From contig JALLPB010000091.1 of assembly GCA_036939975.1 (NCBI GenBank), positions 1-24,198 of the forward strand: DNA of 24,198 nucleotides. The letters are read 5' to 3'. This document shows, one piece after another, positions 1-8,864 of the stretch; within the stretch, counting starts at the first letter, position 1, and every line of letters begins with the position of its first letter. A model generated the notes under the pieces. That model saw nothing but the letters and a program-made list of their open reading frames with translations. It was not told the DNA's origin and ran no database searches. This DNA comes from Cyclostephanos tholiformis. Its lineage: Eukaryota > Bacillariophyta > Thalassiosirophyceae > Thalassiosirales > Thalassiosiraceae. Both the position numbers and the translations under genes were made by a program.

Positions 1-938
1 GAGAGCTATCACACTTGCACTATGGACAATCTTTTCAACTCTGTGAAACTTGCTCATGCCGCTTATTCTTTGCCCAAGCCTGTTCTTGTTCACGGTGTTC
101 TCAGGAAAAGTGGTTACAGTTGCTCGCCGTGTGTGATTCAAGGGAATAAGCTCGGGAAGCATGCCAACGCAGCTCAGGGTTCTGTAAAGGCAGCGGTCCT
201 CAAGGGGGATAGCATGTTGTTGGACTTGGTCGTAGCATCGTGCTATGACCAAAAGCCGTTCTACATGATCAGTTGAATGTCGACTTTACATTCCTCTGCT
301 GGTCCATGTCCCATGATAACAATTATCAGAGGAATGATAATGACATTGTGGACCAGCTTCGGTGGTGGGCATTGTTTTTGTGGGGCTATGAGGTTTCAAT
401 GGTGAACCCGTATGTGGTGATGAAGCGGTACTGCAAGCTCAAGGGGGTTGCAGTTCCATGGAACCATCACAATTGGAACAAGGCTATTGGCTATGCGCAT
501 TTGGACCCTTATGAGTATTGGCCAAGGAGGAAGGCGCCTTTCAAGAATGATGACACCACAGCAGGTTCTGCCACGGCGGCCGCAAAGTCTGACTTGAAAA
601 CAGCCCCCATCAAAAGAGGCCCAAGGGTTGACAGCAGTGCTCTCTCGCCTACTCGGGGTAAGCTCAAGTGTCGGCTCGATCACGACACCAGGATCCACAT
701 GCCTTTGCCTCCTTTGTCTTTGCATGCCGCCTGTCAACTCCATCGTTGGGCGTACAAGGAGACACATCCACTGGACAAAATGGAGGGGAAAAACCGAAAG
801 CCCCCTGGTTCACGTGCACATGTGATGCGATGTGATACATGTGATGTGCATCTTTGTATCACCTGCTGGCCCATTTTCCACCAACAGAAACACCTCAGGC
901 GGCTTGTGTTTGATATCCTACACGAAAAAGATAAATAA
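1..938 (+). pseudogene. Decayed piggyBac-type transposase, 3' portion
   Basis: This matches the C-terminal part of a piggyBac (DDE_Tnp_1_7) transposase, the cut-and-paste enzyme of TTAA-inserting elements. The reading frame enters from the left edge of the window. The piece TMDNLFNSVKLAHAAY (from position 22) fits the family's catalytic Asp motif (DN.FTS..LA), and VLVHGVLRKSGYSC fits the GT.R strand that follows. The frame then breaks: frame 1 stops at 274-276 and homology resumes in frame 3 at about 273 (WSMSHDNNYQRNDNDIVDQL, which aligns with the VD..DQ motif). DQLR is followed directly by WWALFLWGYEVSMVNPYV, whereas family members carry roughly a dozen more residues (Y...R...K) before WW, so an in-frame deletion is likely. 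The C-terminal Cys/His cluster (C..C....C..C...FH, about 827-885) is the usual piggyBac C-terminal zinc-binding domain. The stop is at 936-938. With a frameshift and a deletion the copy should be inactive. Seen directly: frames and motifs. Known: family motifs. Inferred: the deletion. Confidence 0.8.
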
Positions 939-1273
939 TAATGCTTTGCATCACTGTTCTATGGAGTAAGCGCGCGTTGGGGAGGGGTAATTGCTTGTAG
1001 TAACACTATTTAGGATGATTTTATGACATCGAAATCAGTAGAATTACTGTAGCTTGGCGAATACCTGCCCGATTTTCAAAAATGGGGTACCATTTTGATC
1101 GTCACATCATTCCTGACTCTAAGCTTTCCTTACTTTCCTTGATAGGGTCATTTTTCAGACCTTTTAAGATGCCCTAAGGTACGACAGCCTAGGGTCACTA
1201 TAGTGACCCTACGATCTGACCAACAAGGAGATATTTGACCTATTTTCCCATAAATAATAAAAAAACAAAAAAA
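939..1273. other. Intergenic region upstream of the Tpt1 gene, with a 22-bp palindrome
   Basis: This holds the presumed 3' end of the piggyBac remnant and the upstream region of the Tpt1 gene. No piggyBac end (TTAA beside a GGG-ending terminal repeat) is clear; one TTAA lies at 1164-1167 without a matching terminal repeat. A perfect palindrome lies at 1190-1211, and a partial copy of its arm (TAGGGTCA) at 1143-1150. The A-rich run just before the ATG at 1274 resembles the start context of other genes here. No other gene is visible. Confidence 0.6.
1190..1211. repeat. Perfect 22-bp palindrome
   Basis: The 11-base arm TAGGGTCACTA is followed immediately by its exact reverse complement. It lies 63-84 bases upstream of the Tpt1 ATG. 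A third copy of the arm start, TAGGGTCA, occurs at 1143-1150 in the same orientation. It could be a dimeric transcription-factor site for the downstream gene, or a terminal or subterminal repeat left by a transposon; the sequence alone does not decide. Confidence 0.75.
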
Positions 1274-2521
1274 ATGTCGAACGAACGCGGTAGACGCCGA
1301 CGACGAAAACGGAACGACGGCCCCCCCGTCGCGAAAAATCACGTCGACTCCCCCGTCATCTCTCCCACATCGTCCCCCCCCACCAACGAATCATCGTCCG
1401 CCGATGATGGCATTACCTTCGTGAGAAATAATACCGAAGGTCGTCCGCCGAACGACGTGGCCTCCGTCGTGGAACGAGCGGGAGCGTTCCGCGAAGGGAA
1501 CGACGACGACGACGTCGACGTCCGGGGGGGACGCGGGAACCACCGCAATAGCGGAAGGTGGGAGGACGTGCAGTTGTCGAAATCGCTATCGTGGGCATTG
1601 CGACACGCCGGACCGTCGGTGGGGTTGAACGTCGGTAAGGACGGATACGCGTCCGTGGACGACTTGCTGTCCTTGGACCATCCGAGGTTCGCGTGCAAGG
1701 GGAGTGGCAGGCCGAGATATACGGTGGAGGACGTCAGGCGGGTCGTGGAGAATAATGATAAGCGTCGATTTCGATTGGAGTACAAGAAGGAGCGCGACGA
1801 CCGCGATGACTTGGACGACGACGGCGACGGCGACGCGAATATAAAACCTCCCTCCTCCTCGTCCTCCTCCACCCGCGATGCGTCGACGTCCAACGACGCG
1901 AGTGCTCGCAACGACGACGACGACGAAGACGACGACGGTACGGCGAATATGCCGGGGGGGGGGGACGCCGGGACGCGCGTTAACGAGCGACGAGTGCTGT
2001 GCATACGCGCCAACCAGGGCCATTCGCTTCGGTGGATGAAAGAGGATATGATGCTCTCCCCCCTCGACGCTATGGAATTATCCCACCCCGATACGTGCAT
2101 CATACACGGAACGACGAGGGTGGCGTGGGAGGATCACATCCGACACGAGGGATTGAGTCGCATGGGGAGGAATCATATACACTTCGCCACGGGCTTGCCT
2201 CTCACGGCCCCCTCCTCCTCCTCCTGTGATGATAATGGGGATCGGGAGGAGGGAGGTGCGTACGAGGGGGGGGGGAAGAAACGTGTGGATAGGGTGGTGC
2301 CCATATCTGGGATGAGATCGTCGAGTGAAGTTTACATTTACGTTAACGGACCGAGGTGCGCCGCCGATGGCATACAATTCTATCGTAGCGACAACGGCGT
2401 GATATTGACGGCGGGCTTGAGCGGGGGGGGTATGTTGCCGTTACGATATATCGCGAAGGTCGTACACGCCCCCACCGGAAAGATACTATGGAGTGGAAGC
2501 GACTCCCACGAAATAGTATGA
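1274..2521 (+). CDS. TPT1: tRNA 2'-phosphotransferase (Tpt1/KptA family)
   Basis: This enzyme removes the 2'-phosphate left at the splice junction of ligated tRNAs, passing it to NAD+ to give ADP-ribose 1'',2''-cyclic phosphate and nicotinamide; it is the last step of fungal/plant-type tRNA splicing. The 415-residue product has the family motifs in order: LSKSLSWALRH (101-111, with the catalytic Arg-His pair), GYASVDDLL (124-132), RANQGHS (245-251), HGTT (278-281), GLSRMGRNHIHFA (293-305), SGMR (345-348), and DGIQFYRSDNGVILTAG (365-381). It is longer than typical members (about 180-250 aa) because of a basic N-terminal extension (1-95), an Asp/Ser-rich insertion (about 173-235) and a second insertion (about 311-338), all low complexity and probably disordered. 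The ATG at 1274 is chosen: the open frame reaches back to 1235, but only from a TTG, and the ATG sits in an A-rich context. No intron is needed. Function is confident; the role of the insertions is unknown. Confidence 0.93.
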   Translation: MSNERGRRRRRKRNDGPPVAKNHVDSPVISPTSSPPTNESSSADDGITFVRNNTEGRPPNDVASVVERAGAFREGNDDDDVDVRGGRGNHRNSGRWEDVQLSKSLSWALRHAGPSVGLNVGKDGYASVDDLLSLDHPRFACKGSGRPRYTVEDVRRVVENNDKRRFRLEYKKERDDRDDLDDDGDGDANIKPPSSSSSSTRDASTSNDASARNDDDDEDDDGTANMPGGGDAGTRVNERRVLCIRANQGHSLRWMKEDMMLSPLDAMELSHPDTCIIHGTTRVAWEDHIRHEGLSRMGRNHIHFATGLPLTAPSSSSCDDNGDREEGGAYEGGGKKRVDRVVPISGMRSSSEVYIYVNGPRCAADGIQFYRSDNGVILTAGLSGGGMLPLRYIAKVVHAPTGKILWSGSDSHEIV

Positions 2522-2958
2522 CCTCTAGTGGGTAACATATTACACTTGGCCACAATGGTACTAAAAACCTGCTGTTCCTCTTCCCCCACTCCCCAGTAAG
2601 AGCGATCTTGGCAGAAGTCAGATAATATATTATCAGCCGCTGCCACGGAATCTCTCTTTTTTGTAATTGTAAAACTCAGTCACCGAGCGAGCTTTTATTA
2701 GATAGGTGATCCGGAAAAAGCGGTCACGATAGTAAGAAGTATTGCCAAGCAGTTACGACGGACAGACGAGATAACACATAAACTTACCACACAACATAAT
2801 ATTGTTAGAGGCAGCATGGAGCAAAACTAAACACCCCACGTAGGTAGTCATTCATTCAGACGACCTACCTAGCAGCCGAACCTTCGTATGATTCTAATAG
2901 GAGTGATAGACTGGATAATGGTTTTTTTTTCAACTAGGGGATAAAAACATAACCTGCA
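2522..2958. other. Intergenic region between two same-strand genes
   Basis: No gene was recognised. It should contain the Tpt1 3' end and the upstream region of the 1566-aa gene. An imperfect hairpin is visible: GTAGGTAGTC at 2840-2849 and GACGACCTAC at 2859-2868, one mismatch in ten, with a 9-base loop. A T-run and an A-rich stretch precede the ATG at 2959. Confidence 0.5.
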
Positions 2959-5900
2959 ATGCTCGCCTCAACGTTACGGCGAAGTCGCTTCTACGTGGGA
3001 TACAATGCCATTTCGGGACGATTCGTCATCCCCTCCGCAAGCAGGAAAATTGCCGATTCGATTCTTGCTGCAACAACGTTGATAGAATCGCGCGATGGCC
3101 ATATCGACGCGGTGACTTCCTTATCTGAACGCGCGTTAGAGACGAGCGCGGCAGTCCGACAACCTCCTGCTATTGATAATCATCAGTCCGAGCCCACTCC
3201 TAAGATTACGACAGTCACCTTCTCTGACATCGCCGCAGCGTCACCACATCTACTGCATGTGCCGAAATTCTTCTTGTGTGTCGCGTTTAACAGAATTGGC
3301 GTGATCATGGAGGATCCGTACCTCGTTCACGCAAAGGAGCTTAAAGGTATTGGGACATGGTTCACGGCAACATTCACAGATCCAATGACGAAGGAAGAAT
3401 TTTCGTCAGGGCTCGCACGTGAAGTCCATGCCGAATCACAATCCAGCACAGCATTAAAACCACCCTTGCATCTTGCTGACACCAGAATTTTTGAAGGAAG
3501 AGTATATTATCGTCATCTTAAACTTGCGGAACATGCTGCGGCGGCGCGGGCCATCGACTGTTACATTTATCGAGAGAAATGCCCTATCAACATTGATCAT
3601 CAATTGTGTTGGGAAAGTCCGTACATCCGAGAGGAATATGGCAGATCCCAGACAATAGACTATGATGCACTCATGGAGAAGAAATGTGGAATATCATCGC
3701 GCAACCCCTCGTCTAATCATGCCAAGAAAAATGAGAATGAACCGAATTTTTCGAGTTTGGCGAACTCTTCGCCGTATCTCCTTCATGTGCCAAAAATGAT
3801 GTTGATTAATGCTTTCCAAATGTGCAGAATCTACTGCAGTAATTCTTTTGATGTACAATCAAGGACACGTGATGGTAAAACGTGGTGGACAGCAACATTT
3901 ACGGATCCGATAACCAATGAAACATTCTCCTCCGGACTCACACAAGCTGTTCAAGCTAAAGCAAAAGTTGGTGCAACCTTGCACCCGCCCCTACATCTTG
4001 CTTCAGCAATGATCATCGACGGGAAAGTTTATTACGATGGTAGTAAATTTGCAGAACATGCCGCGGCGGCTAGGGCCATTGACTGCTACCTTTTTCGCGA
4101 AGGGGGTGCTATTAGCAGCACGAAGTGGCGGCTGTGCCTGGAAAACCCATACAGGACAGCGGAAGAGGGCGAAAACCAAACTATTGACTACGATACTTAT
4201 TTATCTCAGAGAAACAGTGTTAAATATGACAACATCATACCAGGTACCGAAAAAAATTCATGCTCTCTCATACAAAAAATGAAACACATGCTTCATATGC
4301 CAAAAGACTTATTAGACGAACTTTTCAAGGTCAATTATGGCGTCAGAAAAGCTTCTTACAATGTCAAGGAGATAACGCACGAAAAACAAACATGGTATAC
4401 CGCAACAGTTACAGATCCACTAACGAGAGAGCAATTTCCATCAGGGCTTGGAAACCTTGTAAGGGTCGAAAAAAAAGACGACACAAGCCTTAGGGTACCC
4501 TTGTATCTAGCCCATGTAAAAATCTTGAACGGCAAAGTATATTACAGAAAAAGTCTGCTCGCAGAACACGCCGCGGCGGCCCGGGCCATCGACTGTTATC
4601 TCTATCGAGAGACACATGTCATTGACGATGATATAAGGCTGTGCTTGGAGGACCCATACAGCACAGTGAAAGACGGCTCATCACAGAGAATCGACTACGA
4701 TGCACTCTTAGACGAGAGAAATGCTATTTCTGTGAACGATGGAAGCCGGCGTCCAATCCGTCCTCTTAGTTCGTGTCTATTTCATGTCCCTACAGAATTC
4801 TTCAACCGGGCCATGATTAACAAATATGATGACATTTGCGTTTACAATGCTAAGGAGATAACGCACGAAAATCAAATATGGTATACCGCAACAGTCACAG
4901 ATCCACTAACGAAGGAACAATTTTCATCTGGGATTGGAAACATTGTAAGGGTCGAAAAAAAAGACAAGACAAGCCTTAAGGTACCCCTGTATCTGGCCCA
5001 TGTAAAAATCTTAAACGGCAAAGTATATTACAGACATAAATGGCTCGCAAAACAAGCAGCGGCGGCCCGGGCCATCGACTGTTACATTTACCGCGCGGGA
5101 TATCCGGACAATAATAGAATGAGATTGTGCCTGGAAGACCCGTACAGCAAAGAAGATGCAAATCAGCAAATAGACTATGAGGATCTCCTAAAAAAAAGAA
5201 ATGAGCTCACTGCGAATGCAGACGACGAAGAGCTTGAAGTGGATTTAACGCACTTGTTTCGTGCAGATGAGCATCCTGTGAATGATGGTAAAGTGTACGA
5301 AGTAGACTCTGGTAGAGATGACTTTCCAGCTGTGACTAGTTCGTTTGTCGAAGAAACCAACAACGTTACTCGAGTTCACAATAGCCTATCGACCATGGGG
5401 CGGATTCTTGAGATTTGGACAGAGACACCTTGTTTTGATCCCTTCAGCGAGCAGTCGTATAGCAATCCAACCAGCCTTCACGAGTTCGCATCACCAAAAT
5501 CAAGAATCAAGAGTATTCTTAATTGGTATGAACGCGTCAACAGCGAACCAATTAACGAAGGAGAGGCACTTGCATTAGTCAACTTATGCAACAAAATATT
5601 GAAATCTTTGGGAAAGGCGAACATTGATCTGCGCCTAGAGGAGCTAGAAAAAGGCGTCAGTGTTCAAGAGGACGCTAAAACCATTCTCGACAGGATTATC
5701 TCTTTATCAATAGCTTTTGATTGCAGAAACCCATCATTTTTATGTGCTGATACATTCACCGCCTATATAAACTGCCTCAACCGTGAGAAACCTGCAAATA
5801 GCGCTGCGTTAGCAGAAAGTCTACTCAAAAAAATGATATCCAACGGAAATCTCAATGGAATCAACCTACCTCCTCCAGATGTGGGCACATATAATGCTGT

Positions 5901-7659
5901 TCTTGGTTTGTGGGCTCTAGTGGAAGGCGTCGAGGGCCAGTGTAGTGTCAATCGAGTGTATTCACTCCTAGAAACTGATTCATCTGGAAGCGACAACGAG
6001 AAATCTTTGCATCCAAATAAAGAGACATTTATGACGTTACTTTCAGTGAATTCAATGAATGATGGAAAATTTTCTTTTGAGCAAGCAAAATTATGGCTAC
6101 ACTCATTACCGGCGCTCGTTGCGGATGCGGATTTCTTCAGTGCGGCGCTGAGTTCACCGTCAATTAAAGTCAGCTCAAATCCGGCAAATCTTCGATATGC
6201 GAACTCATGGATCAGTTCTGGTGACCAGTTCATCGGTGGATTCAAAAGTACTAGTAGTGCCCATTCGAAGGATGAAGCCGATGACATGGTAAAATGGCTA
6301 TTATATGCCGAAGAATGCGGTGTTGTTCCAAATGCAGAAATGTATGAAGCTGTTATCCGAGCATGGATAAAGACAGGGACGAAGGATGGATTGCTATTAG
6401 CAGAAGACTGGGCTAAACGTGCAGTTTCGTCGAATGCAAGAATTCGTGACGAGACGTTTCATCCAATCATTGCTGCTTGGGCGTTTTGCCAGGCTGAACG
6501 CGCCCCTGCCCGTATAAAAGAATGGATCAATCAGCTGACTTTGCTTAGCACAACAAAACCTCATTTAAAACCCAGTATTAATACTCTTTCGGCGCAAATA
6601 ATTTCATGGAGGAACGTCCAAGCGGGAATCGTCGACAAGGCGTATAAGACTCAAGTCGATGACACTGTAACCGATTCAGCTGTTGTTGGTAATAAATCCA
6701 AGATGCTGAGGGATGTGGAAATGACGTTTGCTGCAGCTGAGAATTGTATGCATCACTTGAAGGATTTCTTTCCTCTGACCAAACTTCATGACGTCCGAGA
6801 TACAAAGGCAATCATGTCTATGCTGACACACACAATAGAAGCCTGGGGATGCGCATCACGGTTTGCGCAACTGAATCCTACGGGATCTGCATCGCTTGAT
6901 TCATCTCACGGCATATATGAGATGATGAAAGTTGCTCGTTTGCTTGACGCCAACATTTATGGAGAAATAACAGGTGAAGATGAAGCACATAAAATTCTTG
7001 ATTTGATGGGAGAAAGTTACTCCGAAATTATATCACAATTGTATCAATTAGATTCTGCTTCGGATTCCGCGACGCCTGCAACTAGCTTCTTTTTTAGAGA
7101 AGTTGCAGATGTTGAAAAGATGCTGTATGATTTTGATTTTTTTGCACGGTCACGTCAGGGTAACTTCACACCAAAGAGCAAAACACTGCGGCATAAATTG
7201 TACAAAGAAGTCTTACGAGGATGTGCAGGGGTCAAGTCACCCGCCGATAACGGTCATGTAGTCAGGCTTTGCAGATTGATTATGGAGCAATTGTCATTGC
7301 TTGACGAACAATGTTTAGATAGCGGGAATGGCAACGTGAAAGAGGACATTACTGAGATCTTTGTGGATATTGCGCTGCTTTTTGGAACGGCAGTGAAAAA
7401 CCCACACGAACGTACATATGTGCTCACTGTTATGTGGAATAATGCATCGCATTTCTTTGAGCGGAGGAGGAAGCATGAAAGTAGCAGTTATGCCACCGTC
7501 GACAGGGCAAGGCTTATCGGAGCAATACGCAAAGCGATGAAAGACTCCAGACTGACAGAACCATTCCTCTACAACTTTGACAGTCGGCCCCCAAAGAGGA
7601 GAGGAAAGGGTAACACTTGGTTGGCATTTGTTGAAGAATTATTGGGAAATCGAAAATGA
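2959..7659 (+). CDS. Large putative organelle RNA-binding protein: four tandem novel domains plus PPR-like C-terminus
   Basis: The gene is a single uninterrupted frame of 1566 residues. Residues 1-32 are rich in Arg, Ser and hydrophobics and lack acidic residues, a mitochondrial-type presequence; no ASAFAP-like plastid motif is seen. Four tandem repeats of about 130-145 residues follow, starting near residues 98, 274, 444 and 607. Each has LLHVPK....F (helix), W(F/Y/W)TAT.TDP.T.E.F.SG (two strands), PL.LA...I..GKVYY, then a highly conserved helix AEHAAAARAIDCY (190-202 in repeat 1; AKQ for AEH in repeat 4), LCLEDPY and IDYD.LL..RN. The order helix-strands-helix with an Ala-rich last helix resembles a double-stranded RNA-binding domain with an insertion; an AP2-like reading is weaker. 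After an acidic linker (about 755-800), residues about 850-1300 are helical with PPR-like units such as TYNAVLGLWA, NKETFMTLL and NAEMYEAVIRAW. Likely role: organelle RNA metabolism, by inference. Repeats 3 and 4 are nearly identical in DNA. Codon composition is more AT-rich than in flanking genes. Confidence 0.8.
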   Translation: MLASTLRRSRFYVGYNAISGRFVIPSASRKIADSILAATTLIESRDGHIDAVTSLSERALETSAAVRQPPAIDNHQSEPTPKITTVTFSDIAAASPHLLHVPKFFLCVAFNRIGVIMEDPYLVHAKELKGIGTWFTATFTDPMTKEEFSSGLAREVHAESQSSTALKPPLHLADTRIFEGRVYYRHLKLAEHAAAARAIDCYIYREKCPINIDHQLCWESPYIREEYGRSQTIDYDALMEKKCGISSRNPSSNHAKKNENEPNFSSLANSSPYLLHVPKMMLINAFQMCRIYCSNSFDVQSRTRDGKTWWTATFTDPITNETFSSGLTQAVQAKAKVGATLHPPLHLASAMIIDGKVYYDGSKFAEHAAAARAIDCYLFREGGAISSTKWRLCLENPYRTAEEGENQTIDYDTYLSQRNSVKYDNIIPGTEKNSCSLIQKMKHMLHMPKDLLDELFKVNYGVRKASYNVKEITHEKQTWYTATVTDPLTREQFPSGLGNLVRVEKKDDTSLRVPLYLAHVKILNGKVYYRKSLLAEHAAAARAIDCYLYRETHVIDDDIRLCLEDPYSTVKDGSSQRIDYDALLDERNAISVNDGSRRPIRPLSSCLFHVPTEFFNRAMINKYDDICVYNAKEITHENQIWYTATVTDPLTKEQFSSGIGNIVRVEKKDKTSLKVPLYLAHVKILNGKVYYRHKWLAKQAAAARAIDCYIYRAGYPDNNRMRLCLEDPYSKEDANQQIDYEDLLKKRNELTANADDEELEVDLTHLFRADEHPVNDGKVYEVDSGRDDFPAVTSSFVEETNNVTRVHNSLSTMGRILEIWTETPCFDPFSEQSYSNPTSLHEFASPKSRIKSILNWYERVNSEPINEGEALALVNLCNKILKSLGKANIDLRLEELEKGVSVQEDAKTILDRIISLSIAFDCRNPSFLCADTFTAYINCLNREKPANSAALAESLLKKMISNGNLNGINLPPPDVGTYNAVLGLWALVEGVEGQCSVNRVYSLLETDSSGSDNEKSLHPNKETFMTLLSVNSMNDGKFSFEQAKLWLHSLPALVADADFFSAALSSPSIKVSSNPANLRYANSWISSGDQFIGGFKSTSSAHSKDEADDMVKWLLYAEECGVVPNAEMYEAVIRAWIKTGTKDGLLLAEDWAKRAVSSNARIRDETFHPIIAAWAFCQAERAPARIKEWINQLTLLSTTKPHLKPSINTLSAQIISWRNVQAGIVDKAYKTQVDDTVTDSAVVGNKSKMLRDVEMTFAAAENCMHHLKDFFPLTKLHDVRDTKAIMSMLTHTIEAWGCASRFAQLNPTGSASLDSSHGIYEMMKVARLLDANIYGEITGEDEAHKILDLMGESYSEIISQLYQLDSASDSATPATSFFFREVADVEKMLYDFDFFARSRQGNFTPKSKTLRHKLYKEVLRGCAGVKSPADNGHVVRLCRLIMEQLSLLDEQCLDSGNGNVKEDITEIFVDIALLFGTAVKNPHERTYVLTVMWNNASHFFERRRKHESSSYATVDRARLIGAIRKAMKDSRLTEPFLYNFDSRPPKRRGKGNTWLAFVEELLGNRK

Positions 7660-7950
7660 TTTTGCCATATTATTGTAAGATTCAGCTTGCCTATTGTGTA
7701 TCGTACAAGATGTGTATGTTAGTACACCAATAAGCACAAATTCCTGTTGCAGGTACTGAATCTGTCGCATCTAATAGAATCTGGGTAGAGTCTACGATAT
7801 TAGATGATTCCAGAAACATCTAGATCTGACTTTAGATAATTACAAGGTCATCTAATCAATAATTCAATAATAGAAAAGATTTAAGTGTTGCCGTCGTCGT
7901 CATCAGTGTCAGTGCCGTCATCGATGTGTACCATAAATAGTACATATGTA

Positions 7951-8060
7951 CCCATTTCTGCCATTCGACCATTCCATCCCCGCCATTCCGCCATCACCGC
8001 CATCACCGCCATTCCCGCCATTCCACCCATTTGACCATTCCGTCTGCACATTCCTGCCAT
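7951..8060. repeat. Imperfect 9-bp minisatellite (CGCCATTCC / CGCCATCAC units)
   Basis: About ten degenerate tandem units of CGCCATTCC, CGCCATCAC and CCATTCGAC type can be read here. The least diverged run is at about 7981-8020. An open frame on the minus strand over this block gives only low-complexity Met/Gly/Ala sequence, so it is treated as repeat DNA. Confidence 0.75.
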
Positions 8061-8287
8061 TATTTTGTTGTGGCTTGCAGAGGAGTTACAACAACAGTGT
8101 GACTCCATAGCCTGCATGCTTGCATCTGAAATTTCTTTCTGTCAACTACTCACATAATTGCAAATAGTTAAATACCGATATTATAAAATATTGCACACAT
8201 AGTATTACAAATGATATAAAAAACAACCTTGGCTGATTACCATGCCACAGGCCCTATCGGCTTTGATATACTTAAAAAATTTCTCTA

Positions 8288-8303
8288 ACACACACACACA
8301 CAC
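8288..8303. repeat. (CA)n microsatellite
   Basis: A short uninterrupted CA dinucleotide tract of about eight units lies in AT-rich intergenic DNA. Confidence 0.8.
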
Positions 8304-8864
8304 ATGCTACTCCAAGTACTAGTTGGCTGCTTTTGGCAGCCCCACTATTTTGGGTGTGATTTAGAGTGAGAAAAATTATATATGAAGCTAAGGGGTTACT
8401 AAATAGAACTTTTAGAAAATTGAGGAGAAAAGCTTAATATTCCCCAATCGTGAAATGTGACATGATTAATGTTAATCAACCCTCATGGATTTACCTGGAA
8501 TTGATTGACATTCAACGGGGGTCATATTATTAATGGTGCATTAGCAGATCTCTTTTCAACCCCACCAGAATTTGCAGAGTGAGAGAAACATAATTTGCGG
8601 CTCTGAAGAAACTAGAAACAGCGCTCTTGACTTGTGTAGAAATACAGAGAGCACAAAAAGAACCAATTTCAGTATCAAAAGTCCTTGCAGTAGAAAACAT
8701 TCTATCTTCCAAATTTAAGTACACAAGTGGCGGGAAAAGTCATTTCCTAACCACATTTTAATGACAAGAATCGTTATATCTAAATACTGTTGACTTAATA
8801 TGCATGAGAAGTGAGAATCACCCAATATTTTTCACCTCACTCATTACCAGCTCCCAGACTTTGT

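Larger units (their letters stand above)
7660..8864. other. Convergent intergenic region, AT-rich, with simple repeats
   Basis: This 1.2-kb space lies between the 3' ends of the 1566-aa gene and the Nup93 gene. It contains an imperfect 9-base minisatellite (about 7951-8060) and a short (CA)n tract (about 8288-8303). The rest is AT-rich. The short open frames inside show no recognisable protein similarity, and no RNA gene was identified by eye. Confidence 0.6.

Noticed and set aside
1164..1167. TTAA as the target-site duplication of the piggyBac remnant
   Set aside because: No GGG-ending terminal repeat adjoins it, and the other end of the element is outside the window.
1235..1273. Extension of the Tpt1 frame upstream to 1235
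   Set aside because: The codon at 1235 is TTG, not ATG; the first ATG of the frame is at 1274 in an A-rich context.
1339..2103. Long antisense open frame over the Tpt1 gene
   Set aside because: It mirrors the GAC/TCC triplet runs of Tpt1 and shows only Ser/Arg-rich low complexity; the plus strand has clear family motifs.
3250..5230. Reading of the tandem repeats as AP2/ERF DNA-binding domains
   Set aside because: The AARA.D helix and a W..A strand are suggestive, but AP2 has only a short gap between the last strand and the helix, whereas here about 45 residues intervene. It is kept only as a weak alternative.
7881..8117. Small minus-strand open frame rich in Met and Gly
   Set aside because: It is made almost entirely of the 9-base minisatellite and has no recognisable protein character.
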